This document shows, one piece after another, positions 9,190 through 17,913 of a stretch of 64,000 bases of DNA (within the stretch, counting starts at the first letter, position 1; the number at the start of each line of letters is the position of its first letter). The notes beneath the pieces are model-generated. The model searched no databases. It saw nothing but the letters and a program-made list of their open reading frames with translations, and had not been told where the DNA came from. The translations under genes and the position numbers were made by a program. Origin of the DNA: Campylobacter rectus (GTDB taxonomy: Bacteria > Campylobacterota > Campylobacteria > Campylobacterales > Campylobacteraceae); NCBI RefSeq assembly GCF_004803795.1, contig NZ_CP012543.1:1054001-1118000 (forward strand), given 5' to 3'.

Positions 9190-9510
9190 TTACGTCACCG
9201 CGATCTCGATTCTTTTACTTATAAACGCCTCTAGCAGCTCGCCCTCAAACATCCGCTTGATCTCTCCTTCAAGCACGCAGTTGCTTGCGCTCGAGGCGGC
9301 AGATCACGTTGCTTTCTTCACCGACGCTTAGGTATGTGCGGTTAAAATAGCTCTTGTCCGAAGCACTGTCCGCAATAAGATAAATAACTCCGCGCACAGG
9401 TTAAATTTCTGCCTCCAGCCCGCGCGGTGCCAAAATTATCTTAATCGCTGCACCGATGCAAAATTTCGCGCCGTCCTTTATATCTTTAACGTTTATCCAC
9501 TCGGCCGTTT
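9190..9510 (-). pseudogene. Broken gene of unknown family downstream of tudS
   Basis: On the minus strand one frame reads AEWINVKDIKDGAKF and continues through an in-frame TAA into GVIYLIADSASDKSYFNRTY and LSVGEESNVICRLER. A frameshift then leads to GEIKRMFEGELLEAFISKR and a stop at 9190. One stop and one frameshift in otherwise protein-like sequence indicate a recently broken gene. Its 5' part overlaps the end of the tudS-like gene in another frame, so the end of that gene may be altered too. I do not recognise the family. Confidence 0.55.
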
Positions 9511-9983
9511 TCCGCCTCTTTTTCTAAATTTAGCTTCGCAAGCGCGCTCTCGCCGACGATGCGAACGCCCAGCTTTTTTAGCGCTGCTGCAGCTATCCCG
9601 TCGCCGCTAATGAGCCGCCCAGTAAAGCTACCGTCGTAGATCTCGCCGCTTCCACAGCTTGGGCTTCGCTCTTTTAAAACCGCGATTTTACAGCCGTTTT
9701 CGCGGGCAATATCGGCGCAAATTTGCGCGCCTAAGAGGAACTCTCGCGTCACGTCGCGGCCGCTAAATTTGGTTATCACCCGTCCGTTTGCGCAAATTTC
9801 GGCCGGTTCGCGCGGAGTCGTCAGTCCGCCCAGGCACTCCGGACAAACGGCAATGAGCTCGTAAATTTGCCTAAGCTTAGCAAGCTCGTCTGCGCAAATG
9901 GCGTTTGCGTTATTGTCGCCGTTATATTTGCAGTTTTCGCCGAGCAAACAGGCGCTGATTAAAATTTTGGGTTTATTTTTCAT
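9486..9983 (-). CDS. tudS: DUF523 / TudS-type thiouracil desulfidase
   Basis: A 165-residue DUF523 protein. Members of this family characterised as TudS use a [4Fe-4S] cluster held by three cysteines to remove sulfur from thiouracil. The matching cysteines are visible in SACLLGENCKYNG near the start, CPECLGGL at about 50 and RSPSCGSGEIYDG at about 110. The motif TPREPAEI is also typical. The last dozen residues (EKEAENGRVDKR) read into a broken frame downstream, so the true C-terminus may have changed. It is the only intact gene between the decayed IS region and the transaminase gene. Family assignment is firm; the substrate is inferred from characterised members. Confidence 0.85.
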   Translation of the reverse strand: MKNKPKILISACLLGENCKYNGDNNANAICADELAKLRQIYELIAVCPECLGGLTTPREPAEICANGRVITKFSGRDVTREFLLGAQICADIARENGCKIAVLKERSPSCGSGEIYDGSFTGRLISGDGIAAAALKKLGVRIVGESALAKLNLEKEAENGRVDKR

Positions 9984-10280
9984 CGTTAGTTCCGAATTTG
10001 ATAGTCCGGCAAGTGTTATTTGCAGTAAATTTACTAACGCTTTATTAAACTGAGTTTGTCGAATTTATCGCCGATCCTTCAAGTCAAATTTGACGAATTT
10101 GGCTTAAATTTAACGGACGCTGCGTTAAATTTGTTTTGCTAAATTTTATAAAACCGTTTCGCAAGCAAAGCTCAAATCTTCGTTAAATTTAGCCGAATTT
10201 GAGCCGACTCGCGCAAAGCTCAAGGCAAACAAAACGCCAAAAACAAGCGCAAGGCTATGCTTAAAACGCCGAATTTTAGC

Positions 10281-11135
10281 TTAAATCCCGGCCTCTTTTT
10301 TGATCCTATCTATATACATTTGCCTTAGTATCGGCACGTATTTACCGACTTTGCCGCCGTTTATCGACTTGCCGTCGGCCTTGACTACGGGCAGTATCGG
10401 TAGCGTCGCAGCCGAGATAAACACCTCGTCGGCCTCATAAACGTCCTGCATCGTAAACGGTCGCTGCCTGATCTCTAGCCCCGCCTTCTCGGCAAAACCC
10501 AGGATCACTTTGCGACGGATGCCCGGTAAAATCTCGTTTGAGAGTGGTTTGGTTATCAGGACGTTATCTTTTATGATAAACGCCGACGAGCTAGTCGCCT
10601 CGGTCACAAAGCCGTTTTCGACCATAAAACCCTCGTAGGCGCCGGCTTTTACGGCTTGTTCTTTGGCGTAGCACTGCGCCAAAAGCGAGATGGACTTGAT
10701 GTCGCGGCGCTTCCAGCGGATATCCTCGACGCTAACGACCTCGATACCGGTTGCGGCGTCAGGGTTTGCGACTATGTCTTTTTCGTAGCAAAACACGAAA
10801 CAAGTCGGCTTTAAGCCTTTTATAAATTTAAAATCCCTGTCAGCGACACCGCGAGTGATCTGCATATAGACGCCGCCTTCTTTTAAGTTATTTCGCCAGA
10901 CTACTTCCTCTAAAACACCCCCAAAATCGCTTTTTGAAAGCGGCAAATTTAGCTCGATCGCGGCTAGGCTCCTCTCAAATCTCTCCCAAAAATCATCCCT
11001 ATCCACGAGCCGTCCGTTTAGCACGGGCACCACCTCGTAGATGCCGTCGCCAAAGATAAATCCGCGGTCAAATGCGCTAACTTTGGCCGCCGCCGCGTCT
11101 ATAAATTCGCCGTTTAGATATACTATCCCGTTCAT
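10281..11135 (-). CDS. D-amino-acid transaminase (class IV PLP aminotransferase)
   Basis: A 284-residue class IV aminotransferase. N-terminal features are VSAFDRGFIFGDGIYEVVPV; the PLP lysine is K147 in RRDIKSISLLAQ, and the phosphate-binding region is ENGFVTEATSSSAF. The motif pattern fits D-alanine transaminase better than the branched-chain enzyme, which would point to D-Ala and D-Glu supply for peptidoglycan; substrate choice cannot be proved from sequence. AAGGAG precedes the ATG. It is a lone gene, with an AAATTT-rich 297-bp gap on its 3' side. Confidence 0.87.
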   Translation of the reverse strand: MNGIVYLNGEFIDAAAAKVSAFDRGFIFGDGIYEVVPVLNGRLVDRDDFWERFERSLAAIELNLPLSKSDFGGVLEEVVWRNNLKEGGVYMQITRGVADRDFKFIKGLKPTCFVFCYEKDIVANPDAATGIEVVSVEDIRWKRRDIKSISLLAQCYAKEQAVKAGAYEGFMVENGFVTEATSSSAFIIKDNVLITKPLSNEILPGIRRKVILGFAEKAGLEIRQRPFTMQDVYEADEVFISAATLPILPVVKADGKSINGGKVGKYVPILRQMYIDRIKKEAGI

Positions 11136-11227
11136 TTTTTTCTCCTTAAAATTTAAGTAATTTTAGCTCAAATACTCTTAAAAAAGCGTTGTTTTAAGGC
11201 TAAATTTGATTCGTGTTATGAAGTTTT

Positions 11228-11236
11228 TGCTATAAT
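11228..11236 (+). promoter_or_regulatory. Extended -10 promoter, TGCTATAAT
   Basis: TGC followed by TATAAT, after a T-run, lies 30 bases upstream of the gene at 11266. This is the form typical of Campylobacter sigma-70 promoters, which lean on an extended -10 rather than a -35. Confidence 0.75.
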
Positions 11237-11265
11237 CGGTCAAATTTTACAAACAAAGAATCAAA

Positions 11266-11775
11266 ATGGAAAAGCATGCATTTAAAAATCTCATACTTCA
11301 AAATATTTTCGTCGTCTCGAAACAGCCCGTGCTGTTTCGCGATCTACTCGAAGCAAACTGCCTCTTTAACGAAGGTATGCTCATCGACCCGGCCAAGTTA
11401 AATTTTAAATTTCGTTACGCAAGGACATATCTGGTTTACGGGCTTTTGTGTCTTGTGGTGCTGCTTACTTTGCTGTCTTTTACGCACCATCTTTTTACCA
11501 AGCTTGACTTTCACCTCTCTATCATTGGCGCAGTGGCGGGTACCTCGGCGGTTTTTATCGGATTTGATATGTTTAAAATTTGGGCGAGAAAGGCCGTGAG
11601 CAAAGAGCTTATCAAAAAGGCTTGGGGCGTGCATTTTCCGTATTTTAGCTACGAAAAATACTCCACAAAAGTCGAGATGATTTATAACGAAGCGGTAAAA
11701 AACGAGATCCCGCGCAAAGATCTGGAAAAATACGTACTTGAGCGCTTGGTAGCTCAGTCGGAGGCGGGAGTTTAG
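11266..11775 (+). CDS. Two-helix inner-membrane protein, Cj0691 type
   Basis: A 169-residue conserved Campylobacter membrane protein with no known function. Two membrane segments are visible, at about residues 53-72 (YLVYGLLCLVVLLTLLSF) and 82-102 (LSIIGAVAGTSAVFIGFDMF), with a charged C-terminal cytoplasmic part. It converges on the ftsL-like gene, the same arrangement as Cj0691 and Cj0692c. It has its own promoter at 11228. Confidence 0.8.
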   Translation: MEKHAFKNLILQNIFVVSKQPVLFRDLLEANCLFNEGMLIDPAKLNFKFRYARTYLVYGLLCLVVLLTLLSFTHHLFTKLDFHLSIIGAVAGTSAVFIGFDMFKIWARKAVSKELIKKAWGVHFPYFSYEKYSTKVEMIYNEAVKNEIPRKDLEKYVLERLVAQSEAGV

Positions 11776-12060
11776 TTATTTTAGGATGAGCGGATCTAAA
11801 ATTTGATTTTTATATTTCATCCTTTCAAGTTTTAGACGAAGCTCCCTGTTTTCTTCGAGCAAAACGTCGCGTTTGCCGCTTAGATCGCCGATTTCGCGAC
11901 TGATGTAATAAATTTGATTCGTGATATAAATTTTAGGCAAAAACAAAGCGAGCGCGATAAAAAGCCCGAGATATGCTGTCGCTAATACCTTGTAGTCTAA
12001 ATTTTTCTCCTTTTTTCGCTCGCCGCTGCCAAACTCTAAAAGCTCGTTTTTATCTTGCAT
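11776..12060 (-). CDS. FtsL-like small division protein
   Basis: A 94-residue bitopic protein: short charged cytoplasmic N-terminus, one membrane helix at about residues 27-45 (VLATAYLGLFIALALFLPKI), then a coiled-coil with leucine and isoleucine spacing to the end (LSGKRDVLLEENRELRLKLE). This is the FtsL/DivIC plan. Position directly after rsmH is where ftsL lies in most bacteria and matches Cj0692c. The start overlaps the 3' end of rsmH by 11 bases, so translation is coupled. Sequence conservation of FtsL is low, so the call rests on topology and context. Confidence 0.8.
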   Translation of the reverse strand: MQDKNELLEFGSGERKKEKNLDYKVLATAYLGLFIALALFLPKIYITNQIYYISREIGDLSGKRDVLLEENRELRLKLERMKYKNQILDPLILK

Positions 12061-12982
12061 TTTTACCTCTTGAAATTTTAAAAATCCTCATTTTAGCGCA
12101 GCTTGAGCGCGGATTTGCCTTGACCTCGGCAGCGCTTGGCGTTATCGCTTTTTTACTAACGATTTTACCCAGCGCGTTATCTCCTCCGCACGTGCATTTT
12201 AGAGCTTGCGGCGGGCAAATGCAGCTTTGCGCCCACTGCTTAAATTTATTTTTTACGATACGGTCTTCTAGCGAATGAAAGCCGATTATCGCTACGACGC
12301 ACTCGTCGATTTGCGAATCCTCGATGCCTTGGAGCAAATTTTGCAGCTCGCCAAGCTCGTTATTTACCTCTATCCTTATCGCCTGAAAAGCTAACGTAGC
12401 CGCGCTAACGCTGCGTCCGTTTACGCCCTTTAGCCCGATTATTTGCGCGAGGCGTTCGGCGCTTTTTATCTCGCCGTTTTGCCTGGCTTCTACGATTTTA
12501 GCGGCAAATTTGGCTGGATTTGGTAGCTCGCCGTAGCCCTCAAAGATACGCTCCAGCTCGCGCGCGCTATAAGAATTTACGACGTCGTAAGCTGAAAATT
12601 TAGCCTGCGCATCCATCCGCATATCTAAATTTTCGCTCTTTAAGCCAAATCCTCGCTCGTTTTTATCCAGCTGCAGCGACGAAACGCCGATGTCGGCCAG
12701 GATACCGCGGATTTGAGTTTGTTCTATTTTGTTTAAAATTTCTGAAAATTTGCTCTTAAAAATTTGCGCTCTTTGGCCGAATTTTTTAAGCCTTTCGGAA
12801 CTAAAATTTATCGCTTCTTCGTCTTGGTCGCAGGCTATCAAATTTACGTTTTGATTTTGTTCCAAAATCGCGCCGGAATGCCCGCCGTATCCGAGCGTGC
12901 AATCAACTATAACGCCGCTTTTTATACCTTCAAAAGCTCGCAAAACTTCATCAAGCAGCACGGGAACGTGGGGGGAGTTCAA
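12050..12982 (-). CDS. rsmH: 16S rRNA (cytosine-1402-N4)-methyltransferase RsmH
   Basis: RsmH (MraW) methylates N4 of C1402 in the ribosomal P site. The 310-residue protein begins with the family signature HVPVLLDEVL, followed by the SAM-binding DCTLGYGGHSGAIL and a second SAM contact in LIACDQDEEAI. Other signatures are ADIGVSSLQLD, RGFGL and the late FHSLEDRIVK. Length is normal. It heads the minus-strand rsmH-ftsL unit and is divergent from the gene at 13037. Confidence 0.96.
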   Translation of the reverse strand: MNSPHVPVLLDEVLRAFEGIKSGVIVDCTLGYGGHSGAILEQNQNVNLIACDQDEEAINFSSERLKKFGQRAQIFKSKFSEILNKIEQTQIRGILADIGVSSLQLDKNERGFGLKSENLDMRMDAQAKFSAYDVVNSYSARELERIFEGYGELPNPAKFAAKIVEARQNGEIKSAERLAQIIGLKGVNGRSVSAATLAFQAIRIEVNNELGELQNLLQGIEDSQIDECVVAIIGFHSLEDRIVKNKFKQWAQSCICPPQALKCTCGGDNALGKIVSKKAITPSAAEVKANPRSSCAKMRIFKISRGKNAR

Positions 12983-13001
12983 ATTTAGCCTTTATTTTTT
13001 G

Positions 13002-13009
13002 TGTATAAT
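13002..13009 (+). promoter_or_regulatory. Extended -10 promoter, TGTATAAT
   Basis: TGTATAAT follows a T-run and lies 27 bases upstream of the ATG at 13037. It faces the aldolase-like gene and lies just upstream of rsmH on the other strand. Confidence 0.7.
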
Positions 13010-13036
13010 AACAAAAAAAGTTTATAAAAGGTTAAA

Positions 13037-13624
13037 ATGGACTTAAAATACTGCGCAAGCGAGATTAGCAATATCGCTCTTTCTATGTTTAGAAAAAACT
13101 TTTTCGGCGTCTTTCACGGCTCTATCTCGGCTAGGATTTTGCATGATTCGTTTTTGATAAACAAAAGAACGACGATTTTTGATAACCTCAAAGAAGAAGA
13201 TTTGATAATGTTAAACTCAAAAAGGGATTATCGCTGGAACGACGCGAGCATAGATGCGGACATCCATCTAAATATATACAAAAATATAAACGAAGCCAAA
13301 TACGTCTGCTATGCTATGCCGCCATACCTAACGGCCTATACCTTAAATCATGCCTTTATTCGCCCGAAGGATTATTTCGCTTATATTAAACATCACGAGA
13401 TACCGATTTACGATCCAAAACAGTTTGATGATTGGTATGAGCGCGCGGATACGGAAATTTATCGTTATATGTTAGAAAATAAAACTAACGTTATGGTCAT
13501 CAAAGGATACGGCGTATACGTGCATAGCAGGACGCCCTATCAGCTCGCAAAAGACGTTGCGATCCTTGAAAATACGTGCAAATTGCTAAGCATCGCTCAC
13601 TTTTACGAAGTAGAGCGCAACTAA
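13037..13624 (+). CDS. Class II aldolase/adducin-fold protein lacking usual metal His
   Basis: A 195-residue protein of the class II aldolase/adducin N-terminal fold. The recognisable blocks are FHGSISARI, the acid-H segment ASIDADIHLNIY, and the glycine turn VIKGYGVYVHSRTP before a C-terminal helix. In active aldolases a HxHP-like pair binds zinc at the position read here as CYAMPPYLTAY, so at least one histidine ligand is missing. It may be a non-catalytic member or use a different site. It lies between rsmH (divergent) and the PPIase gene, with its own promoter at 13002. Confidence 0.75.
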   Translation: MDLKYCASEISNIALSMFRKNFFGVFHGSISARILHDSFLINKRTTIFDNLKEEDLIMLNSKRDYRWNDASIDADIHLNIYKNINEAKYVCYAMPPYLTAYTLNHAFIRPKDYFAYIKHHEIPIYDPKQFDDWYERADTEIYRYMLENKTNVMVIKGYGVYVHSRTPYQLAKDVAILENTCKLLSIAHFYEVERN

Positions 13625-13747
13625 CGTTTTTAAAAATGTTAGTAAAATTTTTAAAAATTTAGCGATAAAAAGTGCGTTTTTAAGGTGATATTTACGAAAT
13701 TTCAGTAAAATAATGCATAAAATTTTTATAAATTTTGAAGGAACCAG

Positions 13748-15211
13748 ATGATAACTTGGATGCAAAAGCATAGAAAATACCTTGTCGTGACGATTTGGGT
13801 GAGTACGATAGCTTTCGTCGGAGCGGGCTTTGTCGGATGGGGAGCATACGATCTAAATGTGAGCCGCGCTAGCTCGGTAGCCAAAGTCGGACATAGAAAT
13901 ATAAGCATTCAAGAGTTTCAAAACAGATACGGACAGCTTCATGCGTATTACAACCAGCTTTTTGACGGACAGCTAAGCGAGAAAAAAGCAAGCGAGCTAG
14001 GCATCGAAAATTTGGCTTTAGAGGAGTTGGTAAATGATGCGTTGCTTTTAAATTTTGCCGATGACTTGGGTCTTGGCGTAAATGATGAGGATATAGTAAA
14101 ATACATCGTTGCCGATCAAAATTTTTACGTAAACGGCAAATTTGACAAAGAGCTTTACAAAAACACCCTAAAAAGAGCAAGAATAACAGAGAGCGAATAT
14201 GAAGATAGTCTCAAAAACGTGATACTTTTAGACAAACTCAGACACGCTTTAAACCTCCCTGCAAAAGAGCAGGATATAAATATGCTAACGGCTAGCTTTT
14301 TGATGCAAGATAAAATATCTATGCAAGTCGTAGAAGCTGCAACCGACGAGATAAAAATAGACGAAGACGCAGTAAAAAAACTCTGGGAAGAGCGCAAAAA
14401 CGACTACAAGACTATGACCGAATTTAAGCTTGATACCAAATTTATCCCGACTATATCAAGCGATGCAAACACTACCGAGCTAATGGAATTTTATAACGAA
14501 AACAAAAACGAGTATAAAGGTAGCGACGATAAGATAAAAGAATTCGAGGCCGTCAAAGACGAGGTTTTAAAAGACTACAATCTAAAACAAACCAAAAAAG
14601 TCGCGCTTGAAGAGTATCTAAAAATCAAAAAAGACGAGAAACAAGCGGACATCTCGATAACTACGCTTGAAGATAACGCAAGTTTGCCGATAGATGAGCT
14701 AAAATCAGCAAAAAAAGGCGATACTTTAAAGCCGTTTGAATACGAAGACGGTTATATGATAGTAAAGGTAAAAGAGATCGTAGCGCCAAGGGTAATGAGC
14801 TTTGATGAGGCGAAAGATCAAATTTTAGAGCTTTATAAAGAGCAAAAAACTCAAGAAACGGTAGAAGCGAAAGCAAAAGAGCTACTTGAAAAAGGATTTC
14901 AAGGTACCGATATAGGCTTTATCAGTAGAGACACCGTAAAGGCTGAAAGCGGACTAAGCGAAGGCGAATTTAATATTTTCGTCAATCGCCTTTTTGAAAA
15001 AAGCGGCAAAAAAGACTACGTATCGCTTGGTAACAAGGCGGTAGTTTATGAGATAACGGAACAAAAACTATCTAACAGCGAAAAAGAGAAAGAATATAAA
15101 GAGATAATAACGCAAAACGTAGGTTATCTGAAAAATAACGAGCTTATTAGGGATTTAAGCGGCGCGCTTTCTAAGCGTTATAAAGTAGAATATTACGTTA
15201 GTAAAAAATAA
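13748..15211 (+). CDS. Membrane-anchored PpiD/SurA-like peptidyl-prolyl isomerase
   Basis: A 487-residue periplasmic folding factor, the Cj0694 type. It has one N-terminal membrane anchor at about residues 10-32 (YLVVTIWVSTIAFVGAGF), a SurA/PpiD-like N-terminal chaperone domain (FQNRYGQLHAYYNQLFDGQL), a charged middle part and a parvulin-like region around KGDTLKPFEYEDGYMIVKV. It probably assists outer-membrane and secreted proteins. It is the first gene of a unit with ftsA (22-base gap) and ftsZ, the same order as Cj0694-0696. GAAGGAA precedes the ATG. Confidence 0.88.
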   Translation: MITWMQKHRKYLVVTIWVSTIAFVGAGFVGWGAYDLNVSRASSVAKVGHRNISIQEFQNRYGQLHAYYNQLFDGQLSEKKASELGIENLALEELVNDALLLNFADDLGLGVNDEDIVKYIVADQNFYVNGKFDKELYKNTLKRARITESEYEDSLKNVILLDKLRHALNLPAKEQDINMLTASFLMQDKISMQVVEAATDEIKIDEDAVKKLWEERKNDYKTMTEFKLDTKFIPTISSDANTTELMEFYNENKNEYKGSDDKIKEFEAVKDEVLKDYNLKQTKKVALEEYLKIKKDEKQADISITTLEDNASLPIDELKSAKKGDTLKPFEYEDGYMIVKVKEIVAPRVMSFDEAKDQILELYKEQKTQETVEAKAKELLEKGFQGTDIGFISRDTVKAESGLSEGEFNIFVNRLFEKSGKKDYVSLGNKAVVYEITEQKLSNSEKEKEYKEIITQNVGYLKNNELIRDLSGALSKRYKVEYYVSKK

Positions 15212-15233
15212 AATATTTTAAAAAGGTATTGAA

Positions 15234-16667
15234 TTGGGTACTAAAATTTTAGGCATCGACGTAGGTTCCGTTCAAATTTGTGCGGTCATAGGGCAGCATG
15301 ATGAGACAGGGCTTAAAATAATCGGAATAGGAACCGCAAAAACTCAGGGCATAAAAAAAGGCGTCATAACAAATATCGAACTTGCTTCAAAATCGATAAA
15401 AAGCGCATTAATAGACGCTCAAAGGATAGCCGGCACCCGCTATGAAAAAGTAGTGGTCTCGATCTCGGGAGCCTATACGAAAAGCGTCGATAGTAACGGC
15501 GTAGTAAATGTGCCGACATACGAAATCGGCATAAAAGAGATCCACCGCTCGATGTCCGAATCCGAGCGAAGAGCGCAGATCCACAGCGACTACGAGAAGT
15601 TACACATACTTCCTTATAATTTTAAAGTAGATGACCAAGAGCATATAGAAGATCCTTTGGGTATGAACGGAAGCAGGCTCGAGGTGCAAACACATATCAT
15701 AATGGCGCAAAAGTCATCTTTGAGCAATCTTAGAAAAGCGCTAAATTTGGCCGGCGTCCAGCCTGATAACATCGTGCTTTCCAGTTACGCTTCGGCTATC
15801 GCTACGTTAAATCAAGACGAAAAAGATTTGGGTGTAGCGTTTATAGATATGGGCGGCGCTACTTGCAATATGCTGGTTCATTCCGGAAATTCGATACGAT
15901 ATAACGAATTTTTAGGTATCGGCTCGGCAAATATAACAAACGATCTCTCGGCCGCGCTTCATACGCCTATTTTAAAAGCGGAGGAGATAAAGCTAGACTA
16001 CGGCTCTCTTATCAATAAAGCAAACGAGCTAGTAGAAATTCCGCCTATAAACGACGACGGAAAGATGCAAGAAGTCTCTCTTGATGTCATCTCAAACGTC
16101 ATATATGCAAGAGCCGAAGAGACTCTTATGATACTGGCCAAGATGCTCGAAGATAGCGGATATAAAGCCTCGATAGCGGCAGGCGTGGTGCTAACCGGCG
16201 GTATGACCAAGCTTGAAGGCATCAGAGAGCTTGCCACGGTAATATTTGACAATATGCCTGTGCGCATCGCAAGACCGAAAGAAATGGAAGGGCTTTACGA
16301 AATTTTACGAGATCCGGCAAATTCTTGTGCGATCGGGCTTTGTATGTATGGCGCGGGCTATTTTACGCCTTATGAGATCGACTCCGAGAAGAAAATGCGC
16401 TTTAGGGACGAAGCGATCTTAAGAAATAAAAATTTAAAAAATATAGTAGATGATCCAAAAGCTAAAAATAAGGATGATAGCAAAAAGTCCGACGAAAACG
16501 GAGAAAAAATTTTTAACGGAACGGTTTTGGACGACAACTATATAGACGATCTAAGAATAGACGATGAAAGAACTTTGCAAGACGAACTAAACGAAGATGA
16601 AAACAAAACAGAGAAAAAGCCTGGCATATTTTCTCAAATTTTGAATAAACTAAAACAACTATTTTAA
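15234..16667 (+). CDS. ftsA: Cell division protein FtsA
   Basis: FtsA is an actin-fold ATPase that tethers FtsZ filaments to the membrane. Start is TTG at 15234 after AAAAGG. Nucleotide-binding motifs are GIDVGSVQICAVIG at the start, AFIDMGGATCNM in the middle and VVLTGGMTKLEG later. The last ~80 residues are a long acidic/lysine-rich linker and then GIFSQILNKLKQLF, the amphipathic membrane-targeting helix. At 477 residues it is slightly longer than E. coli FtsA because of the linker. It lies 17 bases before ftsZ. Confidence 0.96.
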   Translation: MGTKILGIDVGSVQICAVIGQHDETGLKIIGIGTAKTQGIKKGVITNIELASKSIKSALIDAQRIAGTRYEKVVVSISGAYTKSVDSNGVVNVPTYEIGIKEIHRSMSESERRAQIHSDYEKLHILPYNFKVDDQEHIEDPLGMNGSRLEVQTHIIMAQKSSLSNLRKALNLAGVQPDNIVLSSYASAIATLNQDEKDLGVAFIDMGGATCNMLVHSGNSIRYNEFLGIGSANITNDLSAALHTPILKAEEIKLDYGSLINKANELVEIPPINDDGKMQEVSLDVISNVIYARAEETLMILAKMLEDSGYKASIAAGVVLTGGMTKLEGIRELATVIFDNMPVRIARPKEMEGLYEILRDPANSCAIGLCMYGAGYFTPYEIDSEKKMRFRDEAILRNKNLKNIVDDPKAKNKDDSKKSDENGEKIFNGTVLDDNYIDDLRIDDERTLQDELNEDENKTEKKPGIFSQILNKLKQLF

Positions 16668-16684
16668 AAGGAGACTGAGTCAAG

Positions 16685-17833
16685 ATGGGTAACTTTACGG
16701 TAGAAGAGAAAAAACCTTCATACGGTGCTAAGATAAAAGTAGTAGGCGTAGGCGGCGGCGGCGGTAATATGATAAATCATATCATCAGAGAAAAAGGCGG
16801 CGAGATGGACATCGAGCTAATAGTTGCCAACACTGATGTAAAGGCGCTTGACAGCTCTTTAGCCTTTACTAAGCTTCAGCTTGGAGAGAAGATCACAAAA
16901 GGACTCGGCGCAGGTATGAATCCTGACGTAGGTAGCAAGGCCGCTCAGGAAAGCTATGAAGAGATAAAAACCGCTCTTGAGTATTCAGATATCGTATTTG
17001 TGGCTTCGGGTCTTGGCGGAGGAACGGGAACCGGTGCGGCTCCGATCGTGGCGCAGGCTGCAAAAGAGATAGGCGCGCTCACTATATCGGTTGTTACTAT
17101 GCCGTTTGATTTCGAGGGCAAAAAGCGCTACAACTTAGCTCTAAAGGGGCTTGAGGAGCTAAAAAAAGAGTCCGACTCAATAGTCGTGATACCAAACCAA
17201 AGATTAAAAACGCTTATAGATAAAAAAGCCGGCATCAAAGAAAGTTTTAAAATAGTTGATAATGTTTTGGCTCGCGCTGTCAGCGGTATGTGCACCATCG
17301 TGCTTGACTCCGGAAACAGCGATATAAATTCCGACTTTGCGGATGTTAAAAAAGTAATGGAACACCGCGGTATGGCGTTACTTGGCATAGGCGAATCCGA
17401 AGGCGAGGGTGCAGCTCAGGAAGCTATCAAAAATGCGATCCAGTCTCCATTGCTAAGCGATATAACGATAGATGGAGCGGTGGGCGTTCTTGTTCATTTC
17501 AAGTATCATCCGGACTCTCCTTTCAGCGATATCGAAGAGGCTATGTGCCTAGTTCAAAACTCGGTAGATGACAACGCCGATATTATATTCGGTACGACAA
17601 GCGACGAAAGTTTTGAGAACAACAAAATCCAAGTTACCATCATCGCTACCGGCTTCAAAGGTAGAGAGGACGAAAATCCTACCGCAGCCGCTCCTGCTCC
17701 TATCGTTACGAATTCTAAAAATTCGTTCCTAGATCAAAGGATAAGCAGATTAAAAGTCAGTGGCGGATACAATAGCGAGGAGGCCTCGATCGTCCTTGAG
17801 ACACCATCTTATATCAGAAACCAAATGGATTAA
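16685..17833 (+). CDS. ftsZ: Cell division GTPase FtsZ
   Basis: FtsZ is the tubulin-like GTPase that forms the Z ring. The 382-residue protein has VVGVGGGGGNMINH at the start, the tubulin signature GGGTGTGAAPIVAQ at about residue 110, and NTDVKALD. The C-terminal tail ends in TPSYIRNQMD, the conserved peptide that binds FtsA. A ribosome site (AAGGAGA) is just after ftsA. A strong hairpin at 17878 follows. Confidence 0.97.
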   Translation: MGNFTVEEKKPSYGAKIKVVGVGGGGGNMINHIIREKGGEMDIELIVANTDVKALDSSLAFTKLQLGEKITKGLGAGMNPDVGSKAAQESYEEIKTALEYSDIVFVASGLGGGTGTGAAPIVAQAAKEIGALTISVVTMPFDFEGKKRYNLALKGLEELKKESDSIVVIPNQRLKTLIDKKAGIKESFKIVDNVLARAVSGMCTIVLDSGNSDINSDFADVKKVMEHRGMALLGIGESEGEGAAQEAIKNAIQSPLLSDITIDGAVGVLVHFKYHPDSPFSDIEEAMCLVQNSVDDNADIIFGTTSDESFENNKIQVTIIATGFKGREDENPTAAAPAPIVTNSKNSFLDQRISRLKVSGGYNSEEASIVLETPSYIRNQMD

Positions 17834-17877
17834 TAAAAAGTTTAAATTTGACTGCGTCGCCGTCTTACAAAATACCT

Positions 17878-17913
17878 AATCAAGCATAAATTTAAAACTG
17901 TTTATGCTTGATT
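17878..17913 (+). terminator. Hairpin after ftsZ
   Basis: A perfect 13-bp inverted repeat, AATCAAGCATAAA and TTTATGCTTGATT, encloses a 10-base loop 45 bases after the ftsZ stop. The downstream T-run is weak (TATCATT), so it is a probable rather than classic terminator. Confidence 0.65.
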
